15,111 nt of DNA from Rhodanobacter sp. UBA5168 (GTDB taxonomy: Bacteria > Pseudomonadota > Gammaproteobacteria > Xanthomonadales > Rhodanobacteraceae), in the NCBI GenBank assembly GCA_002413455.1, contig DHXA01000191.1:1-15111 (forward strand). Direction: 5' to 3'. Shown piece after piece: positions 1 to 8,362 of this stretch. Under the pieces are notes generated by a model. The model ran no database searches and was not told the DNA's origin. It saw only the letters and a list, made by a program, of their open reading frames with translations. The translations under genes and the position numbers were made by a program. The number at the start of each line of letters is the position of its first letter. Position 1 is the stretch's first letter.

Positions 1-833
1 AACAGCGCCGGTTCCCAAGAGCCGTAGACGGTGTTCGGCAGCACGAACCAGCGCGCGCCGATCCAGCCCAGATAAGGCGCCATCGCCCTGCGACGACCCT
101 CGGGGTTGTTGGCGAGCACCGTCACAAAATCGCCGATCTGATCGCCGAACTGCATCAGGACGCGGTAGCTGCGGGCAATCTGCTGGCGCCGGCAGCCTTT
201 TTCCGTGCCGATCTGCTCGCAACCTTCGACAAACGTACCCAAGCCCAGGAACGCCTCCGGCCCTGACACCGGCAGGCCGGCCTTGCGCAGGTTTGCCAGG
301 GTGGCCTGATCCAGATCCTTGGCGCGATTGGATATGTAGATCACGGCGACGCCGTGGCTGGCGGCAAACTGGGTGAACTCGACCGCACCCGGTAGTGCGC
401 GGGCTTGTTCTTCCTTGCACCATGCCGCCCAGTCGGCCTCGTTGAATTCGCCGCCACTGCGGATCAAGCGGGCCTGGTAGGGCGAGTTGTCCAGCACGGT
501 TTCGTCGACATCCAGCACCACCGCGGGCTTGAGGCTCTTGCCCGACGGCGCGCGGTCGTCCCTGGCCAGCGCGTTCCAGCGGCGGTCCTTCAGGGCGGCC
601 AGCAAACGCGCCTGCGCATCGCGATAGGTCTGCAGGTAGATCAGATCGTGCTCGATCGCCGTCTGGGTCCAGACGACGGCATTGAGGTTGTCATTGGCGG
701 CAACGACGGCTGCGGGAGCCGGCGGCGCGGCTACCACCGGTGGAGCGGCGGAGGCAGTCTGCCGCGACGGGACGGCGACACAACCGGCCAGCACGGCAAA
801 CGCGAGCAGGGTCGCGGGGAGGCGCAATGACAT
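1..833 (-). CDS. Class C acid phosphatase, lipoprotein e(P4) family (HAD superfamily), partial at window edge
   Basis: The reading frame begins at ATG 833-831, preceded by AAGGA about 8 nt upstream, and leaves the window after 277 residues, so the C-terminus is missing. Residues 1-18 form a lipoprotein signal with lipobox LAGC (Cys18), followed by an Ala/Pro-rich linker to about residue 45; the protein should therefore be anchored to a membrane on the periplasmic side. The two-part class C phosphatase signature is visible: DVDETVLDN at 108-116 (Asp108 the expected nucleophile, Asp110 the acid/base) and GDQIGDF at 230-236 (Mg-binding aspartates). Known relatives such as Haemophilus e(P4) dephosphorylate nucleoside monophosphates and NMN outside the cytoplasm for nucleoside or cofactor salvage; the substrate here is inferred from family only. 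It is transcribed divergently from the AI-2E family gene, with 122 bp between starts. I see no truncation other than the window edge. Confidence 0.93.
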   Translation of the reverse strand, partial: MSLRLPATLLAFAVLAGCVAVPSRQTASAAPPVVAAPPAPAAVVAANDNLNAVVWTQTAIEHDLIYLQTYRDAQARLLAALKDRRWNALARDDRAPSGKSLKPAVVLDVDETVLDNSPYQARLIRSGGEFNEADWAAWCKEEQARALPGAVEFTQFAASHGVAVIYISNRAKDLDQATLANLRKAGLPVSGPEAFLGLGTFVEGCEQIGTEKGCRRQQIARSYRVLMQFGDQIGDFVTVLANNPEGRRRAMAPYLGWIGARWFVLPNTVYGSWEPAL

Positions 834-955
834 GCAGTGATCCTTGCAGGTGAACCGGGACAATGACCGGAGTTTACGACAGCCATGTGGCAGGGCTGGC
901 AGCCATCGCGTGCTGCTGACAGACTGGCGCTTCCCGCCTCACGGATTCGCTCCGC

Positions 956-1987
956 ATGGACCTTGCCCAGCCCGCTCCTGGCGAACCTTTACCCGTCATA
1001 CGTCATGTGAGCTACGTTCTGGCTGCGCTGGCCCTGGTGGCGGTTATCGCCATCCATCTGCTGTCGGCGTTGCTGGCCGGTCTGCTGGTTTACGAACTGG
1101 TGCGGGCGATGACCCCGTTGCTGGGCCGGCGCATCTCCGGCGCCCGCGCGCGCGTGGTTGTGGTGGCGCTGCTGGGTGCGGTCGTGGTGGGGTTGCTGAT
1201 CTCGCTGATCCTCGGCGCCATCAGCCTGTTCCACAACGAAATCGGCAACCCCGAGCTGCTGTGGCAGCAGCAGCTGATGCCACTGGTGGAGAAGGCGCGC
1301 CAGCAATTGCCTCCCATGCTGGTGAATAACCTGCCCGACAGTGTCGAAGACCTTCGGGTCGGTGCCGCAGAGCTGATGCACAAACATGCGGGCACGCTGC
1401 AGCTGGCCGGCAAGGAAGCTGTACGGGCGTTCGTGCACATCATCATAGGCTTGATGCTGGGCGCCATCGTTGCGCTCAGCCGGGCTCGTCCGGCGCACCA
1501 GGTCGGGCCGCTGGCCGCATCGCTGGGCATGCGCTGTCAGTATCTGGCCGTCGCGTTCCACAACATCGTGTTCGCGCAGATCAAGATCTCGCTCATCAAC
1601 ACCTTGTTCACCGCCATCTTCCTGCTCGGGCTGCTGCCACTGCTGGGCATCCATGTGCCGCTGGCCAAGACGCTGGTAGCGGTGACTTTCGTGTTCGGGC
1701 TGCTGCCGGTGATAGGCAACCTGATTTCCAACACGGCCATCGCCATTGCCGGCCTGTCGGTATCGCTGGGCGTGGGCATTGCCGCGCTGGTGTTCCTGAT
1801 CCTGATCCACAAGCTGGAATATTTTCTCAACGCCCGCATCGTCGGCACGCAGATCCGTGCCCGCGCGTGGGAGCTGCTGATCGCGATGCTGCTGATGGAG
1901 GCCGCGTTCGGCCTGCCCGGCGTGATCGCCGCGCCGATCTACTACGCCTACCTGAAGAGCGAACTGGAAGCGGAGAAGCTGATCTAG
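956..1987 (+). CDS. AI-2E family transporter (UPF0118) membrane protein
   Basis: A 343-residue integral inner-membrane protein. Hydrophobic segments lie near residues 19-49, 66-91, 156-175, 208-232, 236-256, 260-284 and 306-331, with a hydrophilic stretch at about 92-155 between the second and third; this is the usual topology of the AI-2E/UPF0118 family. The conserved LLPVIGNLISN block at 249-259 and a C-terminal segment ending in YYAYLKSELE support the assignment. The length is normal for the family. ATG 956 is the only plausible in-frame start, because a TGA lies in frame at 917-919, but the Shine-Dalgarno sequence is poor. Family members have been linked to autoinducer-2 export (E. coli TqsA) and to Na+/H+ antiport; most are uncharacterised, so neither the substrate nor the direction is claimed. 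It is monocistronic as far as can be seen: the next gene starts 229 bp later behind its own leader. Confidence 0.9.
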   Translation: MDLAQPAPGEPLPVIRHVSYVLAALALVAVIAIHLLSALLAGLLVYELVRAMTPLLGRRISGARARVVVVALLGAVVVGLLISLILGAISLFHNEIGNPELLWQQQLMPLVEKARQQLPPMLVNNLPDSVEDLRVGAAELMHKHAGTLQLAGKEAVRAFVHIIIGLMLGAIVALSRARPAHQVGPLAASLGMRCQYLAVAFHNIVFAQIKISLINTLFTAIFLLGLLPLLGIHVPLAKTLVAVTFVFGLLPVIGNLISNTAIAIAGLSVSLGVGIAALVFLILIHKLEYFLNARIVGTQIRARAWELLIAMLLMEAAFGLPGVIAAPIYYAYLKSELEAEKLI

Positions 1988-2057
1988 CTGCTCGCTGTCC
2001 AAAGGTTTCTCTTCGGCGTGAGAGTCGCAAATAATTGTGATATTTGCGCAAGTAAAT

Positions 2058-2122
2058 ACGAATCAAACTTTGTTGCGTAAACATTAAATTCGTTGCATGG
2101 TTGCTGTTCGACACGAATCAAA
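2058..2122 (+). promoter_or_regulatory. Spaced 10-bp direct repeat in the TonB receptor leader
   Basis: ACGAATCAAA occurs at 2058-2067 and again at 2113-2122, exactly 55 bp apart, inside the 229-bp AT-richer interval before the TonB-dependent receptor. Two copies of a 10-mer within so short an interval are unlikely, though not very unlikely, by chance, and the setting suggests operator half-sites. I could not place a convincing -35/-10 pair here, so the promoter itself remains unassigned. Confidence 0.3.
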
Positions 2123-2168
2123 GAGGTGATCGGGCTCGGGGGCCTTTGACTTTGGATGTCGATGCGAC

Positions 2169-2185
2169 AGTGGATTTCATCCACT
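2169..2185 (+). promoter_or_regulatory. Small hairpin in the 5' leader of the TonB receptor
   Basis: AGTGGAT at 2169-2175 and ATCCACT at 2179-2185 are perfect inverted copies around a 3-nt loop, ending 12 nt before the GAGGGGAG ribosome-binding site (2198-2205). It could be a dyad operator in DNA or a short stem in the mRNA leader. There is no T-tract, so it is not a terminator. Confidence 0.3.
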
Positions 2186-2216
2186 TCCGAAAACTCTGAG
2201 GGGAGTAATCAACATA

Positions 2217-5045
2217 ATGAATAAATCAAGAATTGCAGCCGCTATCGTGACCGCGTTGGCGCTGAGCTACACCTCTGTCTACGCGCAATCGACTCAATCG
2301 GACGCGTCCCAACAAAGCACCGACCAAGCACCGGACAGTACCAAGGCGAAGAAGCTGGAAGCGATCACGGTGACCGGCTCGCTGATCCCGCAGACGGAGA
2401 TCGAAACCGCGCAGCCGGTCATCACGATTACGGCAGAAGAAATGAAAGCGCGCGGTTTCACCACGGTCGCCGAAGCGCTGCAACAGTCGTCGTTCTCGAC
2501 CGGCACCGTGCAGGGCGCGCAGACCTCGGCATCATTCACCCAAGGCGCGCAGACGCTCAGCATGTTCGGGCTGCCGGTCGGATTCACCAAATATTTGATC
2601 GATGGCCGCCCGATGGGCAACTTCCCAGGCTTGTATAACGGCAGCGATGCGTTCAACAACATCAGCGGCATCCCGATGGATATGGTGGACCATATCGACG
2701 TCCTGCCCGGTGGCCAGTCCTCGCTCTACGGTTCGGATGCCATCGCCGGCGTGATCAACATCGTGCTGAAGAAGCACATCGACGCTCCTGCCATCGACGT
2801 ACGATACGGCTGGTACAAGGAGGGCGGCGGTGCCGACCGGCGCATAAGCCTGGCCGACAGTTTTTCGGTAGGTAGATTCAACTCGCTGGTCGGGGTGCAG
2901 TTCGAAAGCAGCCAACCGATCTGGGGCTTCGACCGTGACATCACCAGTCACTTTTTCGACAAGAACCCCAGCAGCCCGCCGGTGGCCAGCCGCGACTTTC
3001 TGGTCTACAGCCCGTTTAGCGGCCACTACTATTTTTCCGATCCCAATAACTGCGCCAATGTCACCGGCCTGTTCAATGGCACTGAGGGCCTTCGCACCCG
3101 CAGCGGCGGGCGCACTTATTGCGGTTCGTTCGACACGCCGGGATATCGCACGCTGAAGAACAGCGACAAGACCGCCAACCTCTATACGCACAATACATTT
3201 GATGTCAACGGCAACCTTCAGCTATACGGCGACCTGTTGTACAACTACGAGGAGCAGAAGTATTCGGTGGGCTCCGGTTACACGTTCTGGAGTACCGCCG
3301 ACTACGGCGCTTATTACGATCCCAACCTGGACGACTTCGTCGGCCTGCAGCGTGCGTTCGCGCCGGAAGATCTCGGCGGCTACCAGCACACTATGAATAA
3401 GCAGACCGAGAATTCGTACATGCTGACCCTGGGCGGCAAGGGTACGTTCGGCCAATCGAACTGGGATTACGACCTGGGTTTCACCCACTCCGACGACAAA
3501 TTGCACGCCCGCAACTGGAATCGCCTGGCCGGTCCGATGGACGCGTACTTTCAGTCGCATGTGCTAGGTCCGCAACAGGGGCTAGATCCGTATTACGGCG
3601 CTTATCCGGTGTTTACCCCGAATTACGCCGCGTTCTATCAGCCGATATCGCCCAGCGATATGGCTGCCATGACCACCTACACGAACACCAATGGCAAAAC
3701 CTGGGACAACATGTTGCGCGGTCAGCTGACCAACGCATCGCTGTTCCCGCTGCCCGGTGGTGACGCTGGTATCGCCGTGGTTCTTGAGGGTGGCAACCAG
3801 GGTTGGGCTTACACGCCCGATCCGCGTCTTCTCGATGGTGAAATCTGGGGCACAACCGACGTGCAGGGTGGAGGCCACCGCTCCCGCTACGCCGCCACTA
3901 CCGAGCTGAAGTTTCCGCTGCTCACCCAGCTGACCCTGGATGTTTCCGGTCGCTATGACAATTACAAGGTGTCCGGCAACAATGTGCACCACGGCACGTA
4001 CAACCTTGGCCTGGAATACCGTCCGTTTGAATCGCTGCTGCTGCGTGGCAGGTATGGCACCGCGTTCAAGGTTCCCACCTTGGCCGATGAGTACCAGGGC
4101 TTGAGCGGCTACTACAACTTCGTCACTGACTATGCCAATTGCGCCCGCCTCGGCTATGGACCGTCTGACACGGCCAGTTGCCCGACGCCGTACGACAGCA
4201 CGCAGTTCTTCGGTCAGCAGGCAGGCAGCGTCAAGTTGCAACCGATCACGGCGAAAGTCTGGAGCTATGGTTTTGTCTATGCCCCAACGCCGAAGATATC
4301 CGTCAGCGTCGATTACATGCACTGGGACATCAACAATGAGGTCAACATCGAGAACGCCGATACGCTATCGCGCACAGAGTATCTGTGCGATATCGGCACA
4401 ATCGATCCGGGCTCGCCAAGCTGCGTAAACGCCGAAGCGCAGATCACTCGCGGGGCGCCCACCGATCCTACCTTGCTCGGCGTCATCCAGCAGATCTACA
4501 CGCCGAAGGTCAATGTTTCCAACGAGGAGGTCAATGCGATCACGGCGCAATTCAGCTATCTGCAGGGTTTGGGAAGATTCGGCCAGTTGGCTTTCAATAC
4601 TTCATATAGCGATGACCTGAAGCACACTCGGCAGGCTTATCCAGGCGATCCGTCCATCGATCTCCTTCGCCATCCCAACTACAGCCAGGACTTCAAGACC
4701 AAGGCCAACGCATCGCTCACCTGGAGCGTGGATCGCTGGAGCGCCACCCTCTACGGAAACCGTTTTGGCAGGACACCGAACTATCTTGCTTATGCCAACG
4801 ACAATTACAGCGCTCCAGGGGCCGGCAAGCTGGGCGCCTGGACGCTGTACAACGCTAGCGTGACCTTCAACCCGATCAAGAGTCTCGGCCTGTCGTTCCT
4901 GGTGAATAACGTATTCAACAAGGCTCCGCCGCTGGATCGCAGCAACCCTGGCACCACCGGCACGCCATTCTTCACCGACAACTACAACGCGTATGGCCGT
5001 GCAATGTACCTTGAAGCGAACTACAAGTTCGGCGCTTCCGAATAA
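2217..5045 (+). CDS. TonB-dependent outer-membrane receptor
   Basis: A 942-residue receptor that should import a ligand across the outer membrane using TonB-ExbB-ExbD energy. Residues 1-23 are a Sec signal peptide with probable cleavage VYA|QS; LEAITVT at 47-53 is the likely TonB box; the plug domain covers about 60-190, including the characteristic stretch DVLPGGQSSLYGSDAIAGVI; the rest is a Tyr/Asn-rich beta barrel whose last strand ends ANYKF, four residues before the stop. There are only six cysteines, in three close pairs (279/302, 642/655, 724/736), probably loop disulfides. The start follows GAGGGGAG at 2198-2205. A strong terminator follows 25 bp after the stop. Its neighbours are two convergent TPR-sulfotransferase genes, not siderophore, cobalamin or sugar genes, so the ligand cannot be predicted from context. 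The length is typical of xanthomonad receptors; no N-terminal signalling domain or FecIR-type regulator is present. Confidence 0.95.
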   Translation: MNKSRIAAAIVTALALSYTSVYAQSTQSDASQQSTDQAPDSTKAKKLEAITVTGSLIPQTEIETAQPVITITAEEMKARGFTTVAEALQQSSFSTGTVQGAQTSASFTQGAQTLSMFGLPVGFTKYLIDGRPMGNFPGLYNGSDAFNNISGIPMDMVDHIDVLPGGQSSLYGSDAIAGVINIVLKKHIDAPAIDVRYGWYKEGGGADRRISLADSFSVGRFNSLVGVQFESSQPIWGFDRDITSHFFDKNPSSPPVASRDFLVYSPFSGHYYFSDPNNCANVTGLFNGTEGLRTRSGGRTYCGSFDTPGYRTLKNSDKTANLYTHNTFDVNGNLQLYGDLLYNYEEQKYSVGSGYTFWSTADYGAYYDPNLDDFVGLQRAFAPEDLGGYQHTMNKQTENSYMLTLGGKGTFGQSNWDYDLGFTHSDDKLHARNWNRLAGPMDAYFQSHVLGPQQGLDPYYGAYPVFTPNYAAFYQPISPSDMAAMTTYTNTNGKTWDNMLRGQLTNASLFPLPGGDAGIAVVLEGGNQGWAYTPDPRLLDGEIWGTTDVQGGGHRSRYAATTELKFPLLTQLTLDVSGRYDNYKVSGNNVHHGTYNLGLEYRPFESLLLRGRYGTAFKVPTLADEYQGLSGYYNFVTDYANCARLGYGPSDTASCPTPYDSTQFFGQQAGSVKLQPITAKVWSYGFVYAPTPKISVSVDYMHWDINNEVNIENADTLSRTEYLCDIGTIDPGSPSCVNAEAQITRGAPTDPTLLGVIQQIYTPKVNVSNEEVNAITAQFSYLQGLGRFGQLAFNTSYSDDLKHTRQAYPGDPSIDLLRHPNYSQDFKTKANASLTWSVDRWSATLYGNRFGRTPNYLAYANDNYSAPGAGKLGAWTLYNASVTFNPIKSLGLSFLVNNVFNKAPPLDRSNPGTTGTPFFTDNYNAYGRAMYLEANYKFGASE

Positions 5046-5070
5046 CCGAGGCATCTGACCTGCAACGCAA

Positions 5071-5100
5071 CGGCCCCGCCCTGGCGGGGCCGTTTTTTTT
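5071..5100 (+). terminator. Rho-independent terminator of the TonB receptor gene
   Basis: A GC-only stem of 9 bp (5071-5079 with 5084-5092) around a CCTG loop is followed by eight T at 5093-5100. It starts 25 bp after the receptor stop codon. On the minus strand the matching T-tract is missing, so it should end plus-strand transcription only, and the convergent sulfotransferase gene, which stops at 5148, would need another terminator. Confidence 0.93.
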
Positions 5101-5147
5101 GTTTCAGGGTCTACGTGCCGTTGGCCGTGTGACGAGCATCGGGGCTG

Positions 5148-6734
5148 TTAATGCTGCTTCACTGGAATGCCTGCTGCGGCCAAAAGCTCTTGCAACGGAT
5201 TCAGTAGTGTTCCGTATTTTTTCCAGCGCCCCAGAGAGCTTCGATAGATCGGGGCGCGCACCTGAACCGTGCTGGCCGTGGCAACCGGATTCGGGTTCTT
5301 CTCGAAACGTAGGCAGGCCTCGTTCCAGGATAGGCCGCAAAACTCCACCACCCGGCGAGAGCTCGCCTCTTGCGACTCCACCAGATCCTCGTAATCGATC
5401 TCGAGGATCCGGCCGGGCAGCACGCGTTGCCAATGAGCCATCAATCGGTCGAACAGGATGTAGTACCTGCCGGTATCCAGTAGATCAAACGAGTAATCAA
5501 AGAATGGCGATTTTTCACCGAAGAGCTGGCGGAAATTGCTGAGGCAGGTATCCATTGGGTCGCGTCGCAGGCAGATGACCCTGGCGTTCGGCAAAGCGTT
5601 GGCAATGTATCCGGCATAAAGAAAATTATGCGGTAGTTTGTCGATGAACCGAGGTTTTTTGCCCGTCAGTGGTCGCGTGCTGGTGAGATACATTTCACCG
5701 AGCCGTCCGAGATCGGCATCACGCGTGCGCGCCACCGTATCGGCATCCATCAGTGCCGGGCTACGGCTTCCTGACGATTGCTTCACCGACATCGCGAAAT
5801 TCAGCAGCTCGCCAGCCGACTGCACATCGGGATGACTGGAGACGATGCGCTCGACAAGCGTGGTACCAGAGCGAGGCATGCCGACAATGAAAATAGGCTC
5901 GTTCGAAGGGCAGTTGCCGACCGTGGTTTGGGTGGTTGAAAACCTGTCCATGATCGCGGCAAACATTTCTTGGTCGCGCTGGCCGGAATAGCCCCGGTTT
6001 GCCGCGTTGGCTGTCTTGCCGCGCACCAGGTGGTGATAGGACTGGCGGTAGTCGGAGAGATCCTCGTACTCCTTGGCCAAAGCCATGTTGAGGCAGGTGG
6101 ATGCCTCTGGATCAGACGTTTCACCGACCTGCTGCAACAAATGCTCCAGCCGCTCGACGTGATTGTTTTGAGGGGTCTGTCGACGCAGCTGGGCAAGCGT
6201 GACGTGGGCTAGCCAATGATGCGGGTTGAGGCCAAGGCAAGCCTCGAGCTCCAGTTCGGCCGCAGCGTGATCGCCGCACGCGATCAGTGATGTGGCCCAG
6301 TTGTAACGAAAGGGGGCGCTCTCCGGAGCAAGTGTCGTGGCCCGTCTGAATGCCGCGGCCGCGGAGGCGAAGTCGCCAACATGGGTAAAGATCACGCCCA
6401 GCATGTCCAATGTCGCCGGGTCGGTGGGCGATAATGCCGCAGCCCCGTCCGCTGCAATTTTGGCCTCCCGGCTTCGGCGAGCAGCCGTTAACGCTTTGGC
6501 GTATTGAACAATAAAACCCACCCTTTGAGGTTCCAGCAAGGTCGCCCGGTGAAGCGCTTCGACGGCTGCCGCTATTTGCCCCGATTCCATGTTTGCCACG
6601 CCGAGCATGTAGTAGACGCCGGGGTGACGTGGTGCCAAGGGTAAGAGGCGAACCGCGCGATCCTTCACCTCCGACCAGGCGTGCCGAACGAAAGCTTGGG
6701 CGAGCTGGTCATAGAGCTGGGCGGGGTTAGGCAT
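5148..6734 (-). CDS. TPR-repeat sulfotransferase (second of tandem pair)
   Basis: A 528-residue soluble protein without signal peptide or membrane segment. Residues 1 to about 270 are Ala/Leu-rich helical TPR-type repeats (recognisable units near 40-70, 105-136, 140-170); residues 280 to about 525 are a sulfotransferase domain of the Sulfotransfer_3/TPST-like type. The 5'-phosphosulfate loop of PAPS binding is GMPRSGTT at 285-292, the 3'-phosphate site is RRDPMDTCLS at 390-399 (Arg and Ser ligands), and Glu309 in the AGEL motif, after HPDV, falls within one residue of where the catalytic Glu of animal protein-tyrosine sulfotransferases lies. It should transfer sulfate from PAPS to a hydroxyl or amine acceptor in the cytoplasm; the acceptor is unknown. 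ATG 6734-6732 lies 44 bp after the stop of its paralogue and no good ribosome-binding site is seen, so translation may depend on the upstream gene. Convergent with the TonB receptor gene. Confidence 0.92.
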   Translation of the reverse strand: MPNPAQLYDQLAQAFVRHAWSEVKDRAVRLLPLAPRHPGVYYMLGVANMESGQIAAAVEALHRATLLEPQRVGFIVQYAKALTAARRSREAKIAADGAAALSPTDPATLDMLGVIFTHVGDFASAAAAFRRATTLAPESAPFRYNWATSLIACGDHAAAELELEACLGLNPHHWLAHVTLAQLRRQTPQNNHVERLEHLLQQVGETSDPEASTCLNMALAKEYEDLSDYRQSYHHLVRGKTANAANRGYSGQRDQEMFAAIMDRFSTTQTTVGNCPSNEPIFIVGMPRSGTTLVERIVSSHPDVQSAGELLNFAMSVKQSSGSRSPALMDADTVARTRDADLGRLGEMYLTSTRPLTGKKPRFIDKLPHNFLYAGYIANALPNARVICLRRDPMDTCLSNFRQLFGEKSPFFDYSFDLLDTGRYYILFDRLMAHWQRVLPGRILEIDYEDLVESQEASSRRVVEFCGLSWNEACLRFEKNPNPVATASTVQVRAPIYRSSLGRWKKYGTLLNPLQELLAAAGIPVKQH

Positions 6735-6778
6735 GTCATTCCGCTTTTAAAAAGTGAGGTGCGCATAGCACGCATCGA

Positions 6779-8362
6779 CTATCTGGTCCGGTCCGTCACT
6801 GCGTCTGCCGAACCGATCAGGTCTAGCAAGGGTTTAAGCTGTGGAGCGTATCTTTTCCAGCGCCCGACGGCAGAGCTGTAGATCGGCGATCGAACCTGGG
6901 TGGCACTCCGAGTTCCGACCGGCGCTGCATTTTGCTCAAAATGCATGCAGGCATCCCGCCATGGCAGCCCGCAAAATTCTAGAAGATCGCGCGTCGTCGG
7001 CCCTTGCGACTCGATCAGGCTCTCGTAACTGACTTCGAAAACGCGACCGGGAACGACCTTTTTCCAATGCTTCATCAGACGGTCGAACAGAAGGTAGTAG
7101 CGGCCGGTGTCCAGCAAATCGAACGAATAGCCGAAATGCGGTGAATCGGCTTCAAACAGTTGCCGGAAATTGCTCAGACAAGTATCTATGGGGTCACGCC
7201 GCAGGCAGACGATTCTTGCGTTCGGCAACGCTCGGGCGATGAAGCCGATAAAAAGGAAGTTGTGCGGCAGCTTGTCGACAAATCTGGGCGTGTGCCCGGT
7301 GGTCGGACGCGTACTTGCAATGTAATCGGCCCCCAGCTGCTTCCAATCCAGATTGTGCAGAGTCGCCATTGCCGAGGGATCGGCAATGAATGAGCCACGA
7401 TGACCGGAAACGCGTTGAACGGCCTCCGCAAAATTCTGCAATTCGCCCGCACCATGCACGTCGGGATGGCTGGAGAGAATGCGCTCCACCAGGGTGGTGC
7501 CCGAACGCGGCATTCCCACGACGAAGATGGGTTCCCCGCAGGTGTCGCCGACGGACGTGGGCTGCGCTTCGGGAAAGCTGCGCATGACCAGCTCGAACAA
7601 GCGTTCATCCTCGGTTGACGCGTAGTGCAGGCGGTGTCGGGCGGCCGTCTTTGCTTGGGCAAGGTGGTCGAATGCCGCGGGATATTCGGCGAGATCCTCG
7701 TATTCTTTTGCCAAGGCCATATGAAGGTGAGCGCGGGCGTCAATATCTTTCGCGCTCTGCGAGAGCAGTGGCAGCAATCGGTGCAGATGATTTCGCTCCG
7801 GCGTCTGCCGACGCAACTGCGCCAACGACAGATGCGGGTGCCAATAGGTCGGAGCGAGCGTGACGCATTCTTCGAATTCGGCTTCGGCGGCATCTAGATC
7901 GCCCAGACCAACCAGCGCCGTGGCCAGGTTGAAACGGCACTGAGCGTTGTCGGGTGCAAGCGCCACGGCTCGCCGGAACGCCGCCGCGGCTTTCGCGTGC
8001 GCCTGCGCACGGATGCAGATCATACCCAAGGTGTCCAGCGCCATAGGGTCGACGGGGTTGAGAAAAAGTGCGCGATCGACCGCGTCCAGAGCCTCCCTGT
8101 GCGAACCGGCCATGGAAAATGCCTTGGCGAGCAACGTCGCGAAATCCGCCCGCGTCGGATCTAGTTCCGACGCGCATCGAAGATAGTCGACGGCGGGGCG
8201 AAGCTGCTGCAACTCCATGCAGGCGATGCCAGCCATGCTGTAGACACCGGGGTGATTCGGCGCATCCGGTAGCAGTCGCTCGGCAACAATTAGCGCGTCA
8301 TGCCAGCGCGCTTGCCTGAAAGCATCGACGAGCTGGGCGTAGAGCTGTTCGGGCGTCATCAT
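6779..8362 (-). CDS. TPR-repeat sulfotransferase (first of tandem pair)
   Basis: A 527-residue paralogue of the next gene with the same plan: TPR-like helical repeats to about residue 240, then a PAPS-dependent sulfotransferase domain with GMPRSGTT at 283-290, the candidate catalytic Glu307 in AGEL, DKLPHNFL at 363-370 and RRDPIDTCLS at 388-397. The catalytic half is strikingly close to its partner (long matching runs such as DPxDTCLSNFRQLF and YSFDLLDTGRYY), while the TPR half is more diverged; one block, LAQLRRQTP, and the nearby ALAKEYEDL are shared. This pattern means tandem duplication with changed substrate recognition. The start is ambiguous between ATG 8362 and the adjacent ATG 8359. 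No Shine-Dalgarno sequence is directly in front, but a seven-codon upstream frame overlaps the start. It lies 28 bp after rep, in the same direction, and may be cotranscribed with it. The acceptor substrate is unknown. Confidence 0.92.
   Translation of the reverse strand: MMTPEQLYAQLVDAFRQARWHDALIVAERLLPDAPNHPGVYSMAGIACMELQQLRPAVDYLRCASELDPTRADFATLLAKAFSMAGSHREALDAVDRALFLNPVDPMALDTLGMICIRAQAHAKAAAAFRRAVALAPDNAQCRFNLATALVGLGDLDAAEAEFEECVTLAPTYWHPHLSLAQLRRQTPERNHLHRLLPLLSQSAKDIDARAHLHMALAKEYEDLAEYPAAFDHLAQAKTAARHRLHYASTEDERLFELVMRSFPEAQPTSVGDTCGEPIFVVGMPRSGTTLVERILSSHPDVHGAGELQNFAEAVQRVSGHRGSFIADPSAMATLHNLDWKQLGADYIASTRPTTGHTPRFVDKLPHNFLFIGFIARALPNARIVCLRRDPIDTCLSNFRQLFEADSPHFGYSFDLLDTGRYYLLFDRLMKHWKKVVPGRVFEVSYESLIESQGPTTRDLLEFCGLPWRDACMHFEQNAAPVGTRSATQVRSPIYSSAVGRWKRYAPQLKPLLDLIGSADAVTDRTR

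Noticed and set aside
405-830. Plus-strand frame at the left end
   Set aside because: Antisense to the lipoprotein phosphatase, whose lipobox and HAD motifs are clear.
834-955. Promoter pair in the phosphatase/AI-2E divergent spacer
   Set aside because: No -35/-10 combination stood out; nothing assignable beyond the AAGGA ribosome-binding site of the phosphatase.
989-2002. Minus-strand frame of 337 codons opposite the AI-2E family gene
   Set aside because: Gln/His/Arg-rich antisense translation of a membrane protein, with no domain resemblance.
5071-5100. Terminator acting on both convergent genes
   Set aside because: The minus strand has no T-tract after the stem, so only plus-strand termination is supported.
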